Source: Synchiropus splendidus (Eukaryota > Chordata > Actinopteri > Syngnathiformes > Callionymidae). Taken from it: a stretch of DNA of 64,000 nucleotides. Position 1 is the first letter of the stretch. Each line of letters opens with the position of its first letter. The stretch covers positions 12,602,501 through 12,666,500 of the forward strand of contig NC_071345.1 in NCBI RefSeq assembly GCF_027744825.2, written 5' to 3'. Position numbers and translations under genes: made by a program. The notes below the pieces were generated by a model, which saw only the letters and a list, made by a program, of their open reading frames with translations, was not told the DNA's origin and ran no database searches. Shown here one piece after another: positions 26,901 to 49,459 of the stretch.

Positions 26901-29900
26901 CATTTAGATGTTTTATCCATATATCTGTTCATCACTTAAAAAATAATTCATATTGAGAATTAAATAAAATGTATTTAAAATGAAATTAAATAGAATTAAA
27001 AAAATATATTTTGAGGATACTGTCATGATTTATTTAAAAATATTTAAGTAGTAAAATTTAAGTTACATTTAAGATTTATATGTTTTCTGTCATTCTGTCT
27101 ATAGTATTGAGGGGCCCTCATGTCATATATCATATGTTGAGGCATGAAATACAGTATTCCTTGTACAAAGTATATGACTACAGACACATTGTCTCTCTTC
27201 ACTTGCAAACCATAGAAGTAGTAACTGGTCAAAGAGGTATCGTGAAACAGTATTGCAGGGTTGATGAAACAATGAAAATGCAGACACTGTTTCATGAAAC
27301 CTCATCAATCCTTCGATACTGTGTCATGATACCTCATCTACCCATCACTACATGGAAGTATTTGAAGTAATAATACTCTTTGAGGGCACAGTCACTTATC
27401 CCTGTCTTTCCTTGACCAGCCCATCATGCGACACCATCAGGAATGTCTCTAAGCCAGCGCTTCGCCATGTACCAAAGACAAGCTGCAGAGAAGGAAATGA
27501 TGAAGCTAAGAAAAAGTCCAGAGATTCACAGGTAGAGTTGACTTTTAAGTGACCAACTCCGTGTGCCACGGCTTCACGTCCTTTATAGGCAACTCTCAGG
27601 TATAGCACTTTCTCTACCTGCTTGGTAAAGGTCAGTTCTATTGTCCCAACCACTCGATCTGGAATTCTCTGAGCTGTCAAGTGTGAAGTCCTTGTGACTT
27701 GTTGCCTAATGTTTCATGTCTCCCTGTCGCAGGATAATTGATGTTTCACCAAGTGCTTTTAAGAAAAACGCTCAACTTTTTGGGGCGATGAAAAGCTGTG
27801 AAGATGGCACTTTCAAGGTGACTTGAATATTTTGCAGTATGACATGTGTTGGAAAAAACAAACAAACAAACAACTGGAGTGAGCATGCAGGTGCCTTTAG
27901 ACCTTCGCTGTTTGGAAGGCGATGCTCAAAGTGTGAGAAATGCAAGTGCAAAATAAGGAACTTTGACTTTGTTGTTTGTTGTACATCGCCTTCGTGCTGA
28001 ATTGGTTATACAGTGGGCACAAGCCTGACAAAAGTACATACACTCAAAAATGGAGGCTGCTGTGCCAAAAGTGCCCCTGGAAGTAAAAATCCCAGTAAGT
28101 ATCTTCGACTGATGAAAATACCCTAGTAGCCCTTATGACTGTTTTGTTTTTTCAAACAAGTCCACCTTTAACTTAGGGTAACTCTGGCATTTAAAGGTTT
28201 TTAATAGGACTATGGATGTGGTGAGGCCAGAGATTTGAAGGTTTGCTTGCTAGCGTCTTACAAGCATGGTGCCTGACAACTATCAGCACAGTTTAGAAGC
28301 CCAGAAAGACCAGTCGGTCGATTCCTTTCTTTCTTCTCTTTGCTGTTCAGAAGTCAGAACATGTCTACTTCCTAATACAGATCCAGGACTGTGTCATCCA
28401 AGAAATTGTTATCCTAAATCCGATGCACATTAGTCCGCAATGTCTTTCTTGTTCCCGCATTGTTCATGTAATGGCTAACCTCTTTTTGACTAAGCACATA
28501 CAAGCCAACAAGCTCATACTAGACCCAACATAATGTAGAGGAAAAAAGCCATCTAGAACCAGAGACAGAAGGAACAGATCCGACTTGGGGGCAGAGTGGT
28601 GAGCCAATGTTTGGCTCTTCCAAATTTGTTTCAGTTTAGGAGAGGAAACATTTTGTAAGAGTGTGGTCTGTATTCGTAATCATCCTTATAAAACAACTGG
28701 CATTTCAAACTGTTGCTTAACTTGATTCTCATAAAATTTCGCCCTGCTTTTGAACATTTTCCGAGGACAATTTTTAGCTACTACAATTCCAGATAGACCT
28801 TCAGCCTCAACTATGTCAAATAAAATTCACTCACTAATCCAAAAACTGTCCACGACTTTCTGCTCTATTTTCATTCAAGCAGACCGGGGAAAAACTCAAG
28901 GGGGATCCCATGGATCTACGTTTGGATATAGAACGCCGCAAAAAGTCTACCAGAAGAGAAAAAGATCACAGTGAGGAGCTGGGAGACGACATGCTTGACT
29001 ACAGGGAATCTAGCGGTGAAAGGTCTGAGGAGAAACACCACAAGAAGTCAAAGTATGCCAACTTCAAATGTCACAAAAGAGTCTGAGGGCGGAGATGAAT
29101 GTGCGATTCTCCTTTGTAGGAAAAGTAAGAGCAAGCGCTGCCGCTCCAGTTCATCCTCCTCTTCGTCTTCCTCTCTGTCACAAAGAGATGAGGATTCTCT
29201 GGACAAAAATTTGCAACAGGAGGATGAGGCTGCTTCAAGAAGCCATTTTGTGCAAGGGATGTCACCAGGAGATGCTGAGAAAGACAGAATACGTGACAAA
29301 TTTGTAAGTCTAAACCCAAAGCTTTTCAGAGGCGCCTGAATTAACAGTTCACATGTCTAACTACAGCAAATGCGCCTGCGTGGAAGGAGTTGGAACAAAG
29401 GCAACAGAGAACAAGTAAGCAACTCACGGGTTTACCAAGAAGACTGGGACCCAGAATATACAAGGGGCCGGAAACACTACTTGGTATTGGACTCAGACAC
29501 TGTGTGAAATAAAAAAAAAAAAGTTGATATCAATGTCTGGACAAAAATATCTATGTTGGCCAAATGCCTTGCTCATGAGACAGTATCAAGAGTCAAGTTC
29601 AAGGACTCGGTAAGGAAAAATCCAACTGCCTTCCTGCTGCCATTAGATTAGACTACAAGAAACAGACTTGAGGATTCCTTTGTAACTAGCGCAAGGAAGG
29701 AACGGCAAGATCCCACATTGTGTAGTTCAATGGTGTCAAACTCCATCATAATTTTGAACGCAGTCCACGGTGCACGGAAAATAGAATGTATATTCATTGA
29801 ATACATGCACAGCCTGCTCACTACCTTCCGCTCGCGATGACTTGCATCCGGCATCTATGGTCGGATTCTTTAAAGAACCTTTAAAAGAGTGAGTGAAACA

Positions 29901-31036
29901 TCAAAAATTCCAAAATTTATAAAGAATATAAAGTCTAATCCCACACATCATGATTGCCTAATAGTAGTGATAAGTCGATGAGGTTTCATGATACAGTACT
30001 GAAGGGTAGATGAGGTTTCATGAAACAGTGTCGTGATTTTCACTGGCACTGGCTGCTATATAATGTTTGGATTTGAACCACTATTTCAATGAAACATCAC
30101 ATCATTTCTAAACCAAGAGCGCCATCTAGTGGCCAGTGAAAAAAAGGACACTGTTTCATCAACCCTGCATTACTGTTTCATGAAACGTCATCGACCCATC
30201 ACTACCTGACAGGTACATTTTTTTTATTACAAGCTTTTATCTGCCATCACGCAAAACCCATAACAACCCTCTTAACAGACCATTTCCAGGGAATTATAAG
30301 GAAAAAATTGCATCAATGAACAAGCGTTTCACCATTTTAACCACATGTTGCCATAGTGGGAGAAATATTTGGGCACAACACTTCAATCCAGAAGGAAGTG
30401 AGCTGGCTCTTTATTTTGTCGGGAACCCCCCTGTGCGTAGGCAGTAGTCAACTGATAAGTCTTTCACATTGAATACAATTGTGGGATTTAACTTTAAATT
30501 TGAATTAGATTAGTTTAAGGCACTTTCAAGAGCGAAACATGGAGTAGACAGGTGTTTCAACATAATATATAGTTGTTGGGTAAATGGACTACTGCGTCCT
30601 GTGCGAAGCCTTCAGCGTTGCATGTTGATGCAGTGGGTTTTCAATTGAAGCACATGGTCTGCCTTCCACTGCCGTGGGCCTCACGTAAAAAGAGACAGAG
30701 GCTGGGGTTAGGTAAGGCACAGGGTGGCGCTCACTCTTTTCTTTCTACCAGTAACAACGTTGTGTTAATATTCATGTGCCTTCACTCCTCTCCTAGCATG
30801 AGATCAGAGACGGAGGCGAGGAATCCAATTGGACAAACAATCTTCGAGGGGAGGGCAAAGGAACTGTCCCACGTGGAAGGGCCAGATTTATCATACGCAA
30901 CGCCCCAACTGGACCAAACATTCAGCGTTCTAAATGGACCAGCGAAGAGAGCACAGTCAACAGGAAGCAAGAAGGCATGCGTATGGAAACTGGAGAGGAC
31001 GAGACGGGAGGATATATCAACGGAGGAACTTCTTAA
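20983..31036 (+). CDS. thrap3: thrap3: thyroid hormone receptor-associated protein 3 homologue (THRAP3/BCLAF1 family)
   Basis: Coding exons: 20983-21116, 24046-24888, 25307-25903, 25980-26152, 27420-27531, 27733-27817, 28883-29052, 29120-29303, 29367-29483 and 30797-31036. All use GT-AG and phases agree throughout, giving 884 aa (human THRAP3 is about 955). Residues 1-55 are an Arg-Ser repeat domain, followed by an RGG-type segment (FRGRGRGYFPRGRF). The middle is a low-complexity, charged and serine-rich stretch, shorter than in mammals. The family core at about 525-705 has QEFRSIFQHVQ, MFAQHIVAIVHHVR, KSPEIHR and DPMDLRLDIERRKK. The end has DWDPEYTRGRKHYL and a final-exon GKGTVPRGRARF motif. 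These blocks match THRAP3 better than BCLAF1. The family acts in the nucleus in splicing, mRNA export and transcription. The coding ATG lies 28 bases inside an exon whose acceptor is at 20954. Teleosts can carry a and b copies; which one this is cannot be decided. Confidence 0.93.
25150..25235. repeat. Fragment of a common interspersed repeat in thrap3 intron
   Basis: The text GCAGGCCGGATTTGGCCCCG followed by GAGTTCGACACCTATG is a form seen in many vertebrate hAT-derived repeats. It lies in the intron between the second and third coding exons and does not touch a splice site. Confidence 0.4.
26743..26830. repeat. GGGCAAAGTGCGGCCC-type repeat, fragment in thrap3 intron
   Basis: AGACATAGGCAAAGTGAGGC, then GGGGCCAAATGTGACC and CATATGAGGTCAGAGCAAAA follow the same word order as the copy at 17955, with more divergence. 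Confidence 0.5.
27220..27350. repeat. Palindromic MITE, family A, copy in thrap3 intron
   Basis: The left end (GTAACTGGTCAAAGAGG, then TATCGTGAAACAGT) is the imperfect inverted complement of the right end (ACACTGTTTCATGAAACC and ATGATACCTCATCTACCCATCACTA). At about 130 bp this is the shortest copy and lacks the middle part that in others holds a CCACTAGATGGC-like word. It lies about 70 bp before the acceptor of the exon at 27420. Confidence 0.7.
29484..29513 (+). terminator. thrap3: Possible intronic poly(A) site of thrap3 with alternative C-terminus
   Basis: If the donor after HYL (29483) is not used, the frame runs seven more codons (VLDSDTV is the added tail) to a TGA at 29505-29507. An AATAAA sits at 29508-29513, one base short of touching that stop, followed by a run of A. 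Such a transcript would lack the final exon with its RGG-like motif and acidic tail. The downstream sequence is only weakly GU-rich, so use of the site is uncertain. Confidence 0.35.
29966..30204. repeat. Palindromic MITE, family A, copy in last thrap3 intron
   Basis: About 239 bp, beginning AGTGATAAGTCGATGAGG, then TTTCATGATACAGTACTG, and ending CATGAAACGTCATCGACC and CATCACTACC. The ends are inverted complements. The interior contains GCGCCATCTAGTGGCCAG (30119-30136), the reverse complement of a CTCF-core-like CCACTAGATGGC. Confidence 0.8.
30570..30735. repeat. Partial copy of the 5227 long-TIR family next to last thrap3 exon
   Basis: GTGGGTTTTCAATTGAAGCA, then CATGGTCTGCCTTCC and AGAGACAGAGGCTGGGGTTA and GGTAAGGCA match the interior of the element at 5227 word for word with substitutions. 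It has no clear terminal repeats, so it is a truncated copy. It ends within about 65 bp of the acceptor of the final thrap3 exon at 30797. Confidence 0.55.
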
Positions 31037-32288
31037 TCCCTGTCATAAATCTTAGTCGCCCTTCAAGTCAGATTGGGATCCATGCGAGAATCATGTTTTA
31101 AGTCCATGGCGTTATGGAAACCCTGCATCGGTTACTTGGGCTGTTACTTAAGGCGTTATTGAACTCACATAGTCATTCACAGCAGTATCATGTAGGCCGG
31201 CGGGAATTTGCTTTTTCCAAAGCTAGCTCTGACTGGATGGAAACCAGGAGGTATCAAAGAGGGAATGTCATCCCTTCACTTGGGCAGGGGCCTGAACTGT
31301 GGTCTCCTTGGAGATGGACAGTCAACAGAAAACCTTCCAAGACAGGCAACCAAAAACCTGTCCGAGTATGTGGGTGAACAGTAGCTACACTATGATTTTT
31401 TTCTTTCCTCTTGCAAAAACTGCTGACTTGATATGCCTTTTCCAAGTTTGATGATGGTACAGAAGACTGTCTCAAATCTGTCTCAAATCATGTTTAAACC
31501 ACTGTAAAAAAATATTAAAAACACCTTTTTAAGTCATTTTGTCATTTAGAGTGAACAACTGGTATTGAAAATGAAGGCAATGTCTGCGATGGGCAATTTT
31601 TTGAAAGCAACTTCCGTTCCCTTTAAATGTCCATAGTGACCTGTATGGCCCAGGATGGTTAGATTGGATGGGACCAAACTGCTTAATGTCACTAGACTCA
31701 CAAAAGTAATAGTTTATCATAATAAATTCTCTCATGACTGGCAGTAGAAAACAACAGATGTATAACTTCGAATGCTCTTATTAGGTACGCTCTGTTTCAT
31801 TTTTGCGTCTACTGTCAGAATCGATTTCACTTTGTTTTTGGTGTTTATAATGGTTTTAGAGTGGATTTCTTAAATAGTCAACTGTGTTTAACACATATTG
31901 TGTACAACTGTGTAAATATTCAGTCCAGTCAAGAGACTCCAGGGCTTGTTTGTGGTATGTTGTTTTTGTGGCAGCAGCATTGCATGTTGAGTAAATGAGT
32001 GATGATGTTCACTGCATGAGAGAATCAGGTTGTAAAAGGAGGCTCAAAGATAACAAACGCCTTTGTGAGGAGGAGAGACACATCCTGCCATCCTCATGCT
32101 GTGTTTAAGAACCTTGTGTTAGCTGGGCTGACAACGTTCTCAACTGCCCCTCTCACACAATACTTTGTCAATTTGTTTGATGTATTTTTTTACATGTGGA
32201 CAATAGACCTGTAGGTGGCGCTTTACTTGCTGACCGGAGCTGCTCTGAACTATTTTTTTTTTTTTTATTGCAGTTGCTACTGGTTGTA

Positions 32289-32294
32289 AATAAA
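32289..32294 (+). terminator. thrap3: Likely poly(A) signal of thrap3
   Basis: AATAAA in GTTGTAAATAAACTG, followed by GTTCTGAGTCATATC and a T/G-rich stretch (TTTTTCTGGTGTG), lies about 1.25 kb after the stop codon. An earlier AATAAA at 31721-31726 could serve as a proximal site. Choice between them is inference. Confidence 0.5.
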
Positions 32295-32319
32295 CTGTTC
32301 TGAGTCATATCTTTTTCTG

Positions 32320-34300
32320 GTGTGATTTTCCAATTGAAGTTATTTACACTCAGTCATCCGATGAACACCTACCTTAAAAGTCTCATTATTATTATATATA
32401 TTATTAGTGCATTATTAGTACACTCGTAAGACATCATGATGCAGATAAAAAGGCTTTATGGAAGATGCTATGAATCTTCAGAATCATGTCATGTATGACA
32501 AGACATCTAGTTTTAAAGACTCAGCAACCCTTAACCTAACCACGCAGTATAACAGTGCTTGACTTGTCAAACATGGTTATGAACATTGAAATATTCTATT
32601 GACCCTTCATCGTGCACTATGATGTCTTATGAATGTGGTGCATTAAGAATGAGTCATTTAAGGAAAGAGAGTCATGAAGAAATTAAAGGTCAGATCAGAT
32701 CTTTTATCAGAAGCTCCTAATATTCAAGATACAAAGAAAGGGCACATTTCAAGGAGAGCACTTTCAGCACGTATATATTGAAAAATAATCTTGACACGTT
32801 GGATATAAAAGTCAATGGCAAAGATAATGTGGAAAAAATATGAAGTTAAAAAAGGGGAAGGATGTTGCTTCAGTTAAATAATAAACTTTAATGATCCTCT
32901 TGGAAGAGAATTGTCAGATGCAGACCAGAGATAAGAATCTTAGCAAACACAGAGTGCCCCAGAACAAAGTCCAGAAATGTGCAAATGAATTGATGAACAC
33001 GACAAACCAGATAGTGACGGAGTGACGGATCGCCTCATGAGTCAGACTGAGAAAGCAGACTGGCAGGAGTGTGCCTGGGTCAGTGGGGGTGCTAGAAGAC
33101 TGTGGATAACAATAACACACACACTAGTATCAACAAACACCTCCTTCAGGACAAGTGCCCTGAAGATAGGTCTCCAGCAGTGTGAACTCTTATCACGATT
33201 GCTCTAAATGATCACTGTAAAATACATTTTTGAGGCAGCCATAAGATTGATTTATTTGGATCTAATAAGAGTATACATCCACTTCAATCGTGTAACTGAA
33301 TATAATCTTAGAACGAATGAGTCTTTTTTCCATTTAATTAACATAGTATTTTTCCTCATGTTTAGTGCATTACACTGAAAAATTAATACTCATAAAAAAG
33401 CTAAATCCATATCTAATAATTCACCTGTCCCACAGAGCTGGAGCATGAGCTCTCCTAGCAAAGGTTATAGCTCTGAAGGTGTTGACAAACCAATCTTTCC
33501 AACTGCACTAAGGCCTCCATTCCAGCAGGTGGTGTCGGAAAACTGTCAATACTAGGCGCCACTTCACAGAAGACAGTCTTTCTTTCTACTCATGGAATCC
33601 AACCTCACTGCAATGACATGATGTGGGAACGTGAGAGGAATAAGAACTTGAATCAGGTTTTTCAAATCTTCAAGTTTCAGAGTCTGTGTGACTTTTTAGG
33701 AAAAAAAAAACAACTCCCACGCCGAATCCTCCAGTTGATCTGGTAACCTTTCAGAGCCCACAACAAATGTAACTCCACCACAGAGAAAGGTCACCACGCG
33801 AGATCATAACCTGGAGGTCCTGATCCTGAAGCACTGCATCTTCATAGCATAACCCAATATAATATGTGCTGAAGGCAACAGAAGCTTGCAAAAAGCAGTT
33901 ATCCCATTTTAATGTTAGTGTAAAAGCTTAACACTATGACATTGCATTGCATCAGACGATTACATTTACCGAAAGGTTGCTTGCGAAGTTTACGGAAATC
34001 AAACAACTCCATTTTTTGGGGTTTTTTTTGTTTTAATTTTAGAGGAAAAGCGGCATCTAAGTTTAGTGTCACCACCATGCCTCATGTTTTGTAATGCACA
34101 GAATGAAAGCCCAAATATTGAGCTGTGAACTAATGTGTATAAGCAAAACAAAAAGTATCTGACAACTGCATCACCGCAGGCAAAGTTAATTCAACACCAC
34201 CAATAATATACACATGGGTTTAGGATTGTTTCTCACCACACAACAATTACGTGGCTCTCACAGGCTATTTTTAAAGACTCTGTTTATGAGCCTGTATTCC
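32320..34300. other. Intergenic stretch between thrap3 and sh3d21
   Basis: AT-rich sequence with short unsupported frames. I see no RNA gene, domain or well-bounded repeat. Confidence 0.5.
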
Positions 34301-34304
34301 ACCT

Positions 34305-34310
34305 TATAAA
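34305..34310 (+). promoter_or_regulatory. sh3d21: TATA-like box upstream of sh3d21
   Basis: TATAAA in CACCTTATAAACCTG lies about 305 bases before the start codon. A pyrimidine-rich (CT)n run at 34341-34391 follows it, a layout compatible with a core promoter and 5' UTR. Position and word are the only support. Confidence 0.25.
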
Positions 34311-34340
34311 CCTGTATTACTTGTTTGTCCTATAGTTCGC

Positions 34341-34391
34341 CTCTCTCTGTCTCGCTCTCTTTCTCTCTCTCTCTCTCTCTTGCTCGCTCTA
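34341..34391. repeat. (CT)n tract in the probable sh3d21 5' region
   Basis: Nearly pure CT dinucleotides interrupted by G (GTCTCGCTC). It lies between the TATA-like box and the sh3d21 start codon. Confidence 0.85.
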
Positions 34392-34614
34392 TGTGTCTTT
34401 CCTCGCTCACTGCATGACCCGTCCTACTCCTTACTGTCAGCTTGCCATGACAAGCCTGAGGAAAAGTTGCTGAATGTTAATGTTTGACAAGTAGGAAGAA
34501 GGGCCTCGGCTGCCATATCTCTCAGTCTGAGACTACAACTACTCCACTTTTTCAGTTCTTCTTTCTTTCTCGAAGGGATTCCACACGCTTGAATTTGATC
34601 AAGACGGAGAAACA

Positions 34615-45316
<10,702 letters not shown>

Positions 45317-45660
45317 CGTGCTGGAACACGAACCCTTGAACTGGCAGTTAAAAGAAACTATATTTATAGCAGTCAAAACGGAGTCTTCTTATAACACAGA
45401 AAGGGAAACTTGTATTACAGCTGTGTGAGGAGACAAACAATAGAGACTATTCTGTTCAATATTGAAAGGCTGGTGATTAAAAATTTGGTAGTAAATAATG
45501 TTTACATGATATTGATTCCCCTTTTAGCATTTTATTACAAGAACTATGCAGAGAATGTAATATATGCAGCTGTATATAGGAGACAATATTTCTATGTGTG
45601 TGCAAGAATGTGATTCTCTGTCTTGCCACTGGGGCGGTAAAAGTAAAGTATTCTGCTTTC

Positions 45661-45666
45661 ATTAAA
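45661..45666 (+). terminator. sh3d21: Likely poly(A) signal of sh3d21 (ATTAAA)
   Basis: The common variant ATTAAA lies 345 bases after the stop, and a T/G-rich stretch (TTATGCTGTGTCTTC) follows about 25 bases later. No canonical AATAAA is closer. Confidence 0.45.
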
Positions 45667-45699
45667 AACTACCTTTGAAACCACTGTTTATGCTGTGTC

Positions 45700-48480
45700 T
45701 TCTTTAAAACAAGAAATGTTACAAGAACACTGGAATGTACTGTGCAAATCCTTCTGATGTTTTTCAGAAGAGAGTGACTCTCACTCTCTCAAGTCAGCCT
45801 GAGTCACTGGTTGGAAAATTGTTATTTGACATGTCCATGCTGGGACCACCTCATCTTCATAGTCTTCTGCCTCTGCACAGTTGCAGGATGGTGTAGCACA
45901 TCTGGAGAACAGCTGGAATGCATGACTAACAGGCATCTGGGGAGCTATGGGAACGTGGTATTTTTAAGAACTGTGTCGACTTGTGGGAAATGTTCTGACG
46001 CAAGTAAAATGAATTCAGCATTTGAAGGCTTTCAGATGTCGACTCAAACTGTGACATCTAGAGGTGCGTTGGTGTACTGCAATTGACTGTCATCCACGTA
46101 GCTTTCATTTGTTTTTGTTTTTTTTTCTGAATGGACAAACTGTGTCTCCAGGTTTATGAGTGTTTGCTATTTTATGGAGATAGGTCTGAGCCATTCAGTT
46201 GTGGATACGAAAGTATTAAAATACATTATGAAGAAAATAAATGAACTCGACATTTCCCAGGAGTTCCATTTTTATACATATATTATTTTCCTTTTCATCT
46301 TTCCTACACTGTCTGTTAAAAAAATAGTATTTTGTAGAGTATTTTGTATTTTATAATTTGTATTTTGCATTTTACATTTATATTTTTATTGTTTACAGAG
46401 CATGTTAAGTTACGAACAAAATTTCCCTTTGGATTAATAGTAATAATAATAATAAAGTGCTTTCTTCCTGTTAAGAATATATGCAGTTAGATTATTAAGT
46501 AATGCTGCCTCAGTTGAACATTTTGGGAGTGAACGGATCACACTTGCATTCCCTAACTCTAAATTAAAACAACGGCAACCATTTCTGCTCTATATTCAAT
46601 AAACATTGCACAATGGAAAAACACATTAAATGTCAGTCGAAAGAAGGCAGTGAGTAAGTTGAACCAACTCGTTTACATTGGAAGTCAAACAGTGAAAATG
46701 CTGCGCCTGAAGCCTTGATGGACATTTTCGGATACATGTTGACCTGCAGCCAGAACAGTCTTTGACTCACATGGAAGAAAGTCAGGAATTCTCAGACTGA
46801 GCGGCTATAAATATTCACTGAAACTGGAACAGATGAAGAAGCAGAAACAAATGTTGCTGAGGAAAAAAAAGCAAATGACCTCATGTGAAGTAGATGCCAC
46901 ATGAGCATGGGACCTGTCACCAAGCCAAAGTCAGTAAATTATCCATCTGAAAATGTCAGTCTTTCCGAAACATTCCCAGGAGTTCCAACTAGTTTGTTCT
47001 GCTTCATTTGTTTCTGTTCAATTGAATTAGCAAAGTACTGATTTACCTTTGTCAATACAATCACAACATATTTTCTGGGAGGCTGTGAGCCACAAAGCAG
47101 AAACCAAACTCTGACCTTTGCCTAAACTGAAGACTGTAGTCAACAACATTGAAATTTCACCTCTGACCTGATGAAGTGAAGATCTTCTGGGAAAGGAATG
47201 CAGCTGGGAGACTTGTCGTTGGCTGTTCTGTTCACACATGAAGACGTTTGTGTCGTCAAGCCACTAGATGGAAGTGCTGCTCGGCTGACGCACGGAAGTT
47301 TGACAGATGACAAAAACCGACCACACGGGGGCAGTAGAAAGAGGTCAGGGGACTTGTGGTTGTCTTGGCAACGCCCATTGTCACGTTACACTTTATCACA
47401 CACTTTTAAAGTTTGAAACAGAATAAATGAACTTTTAGTTATTTATAAATATTTTTGGAATATTTAAAATTCTAAAAACGTTCATCCTCTTTTGTTTGGA
47501 TGAATTAAAAAAAAAGAAGCCTCCCGCATTTAAACATCACCTACCGAATTGTTTGGTTTGAAGTGTTCCTTAAATATAATATTTATTTATTTTTCCATGA
47601 AGCATTTAACTTGCACAGTAAACAAAGAAACAAACTTGAGATTTGTTTTTCTTAACAAACTAAATACATGAATATGTGACTTGAAGTTCCCCTCTATACA
47701 ATGACTTTCAATAATATAATGTCAAATATTCTTTAGTATATTAGTTTAAACCTGGCTCATCATTTCATGAATGGTGAAAACAAATATCCTGTCAGAAGGT
47801 TGACCAGATAATGAAACTAAAAAAAGTCACACAGTCCTCCTTCTCCCCAGCGTTTCCACAACAACTGCCCTGTGCTTTGAACATAAAAAGAAGCCTCTAT
47901 CTCATCATCTTGGTGAGAAACATGAACCATTTTCCATTAAACCTGATCTTCTTAATGACCACAGAATATCGCGTCTTCATCTCATTTTGTTTATCTTTTT
48001 AATAAACTCTTTCCCTGAGGTTATTTTGACAAAAAAAAAGTTCTGGTTCCAGAATGAAGGAGACAATTACTTCAGACTGAGACTTTAATCATGTCATTTC
48101 CCCTCTGTGGGATGGCCCCAAAGAAATAGAGACAATTATGCACCACCTGAATTTTGTCTTCCTCATATTGACCCTTAGTTAAAAAAAACAGATGTTTCAA
48201 ATGAGAGTACAATGTTATTTCTATAAATATTATGATGAAATATTTGTTCCACTCTCGAATATTGCTGACAAAATTATTCAAATAATACTGTACAGGACCA
48301 AGTCTGAAAAGCAAGGTACTATCAAGGTGTAAGAAAAGTAGGGAACAATAATCCTGTGTATCTGCTGAAGCACTGACAGCGTTTTATAAAGTAAGGAAAG
48401 AGAGCTTTTGATAAATGATCAACATTTCCAAAAAGAAAACAATAACGATTGCACACGTGTCTCATCTTACATAGCACAGC
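45700..48480. other. Intergenic stretch between convergent sh3d21 and eva1b
   Basis: AT-rich sequence with an (AAT)n run near 46438 and no supported gene. Two words near 47262 (CCACTAGATGG) and 47324 (CACACGGGGGCAGTAG) resemble CTCF cores but are outside the listed repeat copies. Confidence 0.5.
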
Positions 48481-48484
48481 TAAG

Positions 48485-48656
48485 TAGTAATGACACTTCA
48501 TGATACAGTATCCTCACTTTCGGAGTTCAGTAGGTGGTGCTCTCAATTTTCATTGAAACGGCTGGTCAAAGCTATAGATTTTAAAGCAAGCAGCGCCATC
48601 TAGTGGCCTCAGAAAAGGCAGACACTGTTTCATGAAGCCTCATGAAACCATCACTA
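48485..48656. repeat. Palindromic MITE, family A, copy just beyond the eva1b 3' end
   Basis: Begins TAGTAATGACACTTCATG, then ATACAGTATC, and ends GACACTGTTTCATGAAGCC and CATGAAACCATCACTA. The interior has GCGCCATCTAGTGGCCTC (48593-48610), the same CTCF-core-like word as the copy at 29966 and in the same orientation. It lies about 80 bp past the probable eva1b poly(A) signal. Confidence 0.75.
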
Positions 48657-48732
48657 ACACTGGTTAGCCGACTGCTGTATCGGAAAGAAATCTGACTGGC
48701 AACAGAAAGCTGTGATATAGATCCATCTCTTG

Positions 48733-48738
48733 TTTATT
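48733..48738 (-). terminator. eva1b: Likely poly(A) signal of eva1b
   Basis: The plus strand reads TTTATT, so AATAAA on the minus strand, about 150 bases after the eva1b stop codon. Confidence 0.5.
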
Positions 48739-48886
48739 TTTTGAGGATAAAAATGCAACATACAAAGTGCAATATCACATTTAAAGCTCCGTTAGAGCCA
48801 AGTGTCTTTGCCTGTGTCGTAGCGACAGGCGTTCAAGTCTTTCTTTCTGCTTCGTAGTCAGTCCCAGCGGCTCCTCTGCTGGTGTG

Positions 48887-49459
48887 TTAGTAGTAGTGCA
48901 CTCTTCCCAGGGTCCCTGTCCCTGTTCCCAGGATATCCGGCTGTCCGTTCCTCCAGATCTCACGTATAATCCGCTCTCTCTCCTCCAGCCGCTGCGCTCG
49001 TTGTAGCTCCTCCGCCGAAGTAAAGACATTCACACTCAGAGTCCCGTCTGAATGGTTGGAGTGGTTTCCAACTGGGATTTCAGTGACGGGCAGCGGGACT
49101 GACGTCTCCACATCGATCCCATCCTCGTCCTCATCATCGTCGCTGTCATCCTCCTCCTCTTCCTCGCTGACGTCCTTCAGCTGTTTTTTCTCCGGCGTGG
49201 ATGTGACTACTTTGGTCCGTGGCTTGCAGGAGATGCGGATGACCAGCAGGCAGAGCGTCAGTACCAGACCGAAACACACCCCGAGCACAAAGTAGAGTCC
49301 GAAACTCTCTGGGTTTGCTGCATGACAATGAAGTGAAAGCACTTAACATCACATATCGTTTCCTCCCCCACTCTCAAAGCTCCGTTTCTTACCTTTAATG
49401 TGGGCATATGCCGCAATGGTGTTGCTCAAAAGGTCCATTTCCTTCTTCTTTACATCCAT
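48887..49459 (-). CDS. eva1b: eva1b: EVA-1 homologue B (FAM176 family), single-pass membrane protein
   Basis: Two coding exons, complement(49393..49459) and complement(48887..49317), join in phase 1 and give 165 aa, the same length as human EVA1B. Exon 1 encodes MDVKKKEMDLLSNTIAAYAH. Exon 2 begins ANPESFGLYFVLGVCFGL, the start of one membrane segment at about 28-49. A run of acidic residues covers about 74-88, and the conserved tail has NVFTSAEELQRAQRLEERE, REIWRNGQPD and the terminal GTLGRVHYY typical of EVA1B rather than EVA1A. The EVA1 family sits in endomembranes or plasma membrane; EVA1A acts in autophagy and cell death, while EVA1B is little studied. The exon with the ATG starts at an acceptor at 49481, so a non-coding exon lies upstream; a minus-strand donor at 51983 (CTGAG|GTAAGA) is one candidate. 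Confidence 0.95.

Noticed and set aside
29484..29507. Taking the TGA at 29505 as the main thrap3 stop codon
   Set aside because: A donor at 29483 and the exon at 30797 restore the family C-terminus exactly (HYL followed by HEIRDGG). The TGA is kept only as a possible alternative end.
30573..31055. A 160-codon plus-strand frame covering the last thrap3 exon
   Set aside because: The true frame after the acceptor at 30796 gives HEIRDGGEESNW and GKGTVPRGRARF, continuing the family alignment. The longer frame is offset and crosses TE sequence.
49056..49295. A serine-rich 79-codon plus-strand frame
   Set aside because: It is the antisense shadow of the acidic stretch of eva1b.
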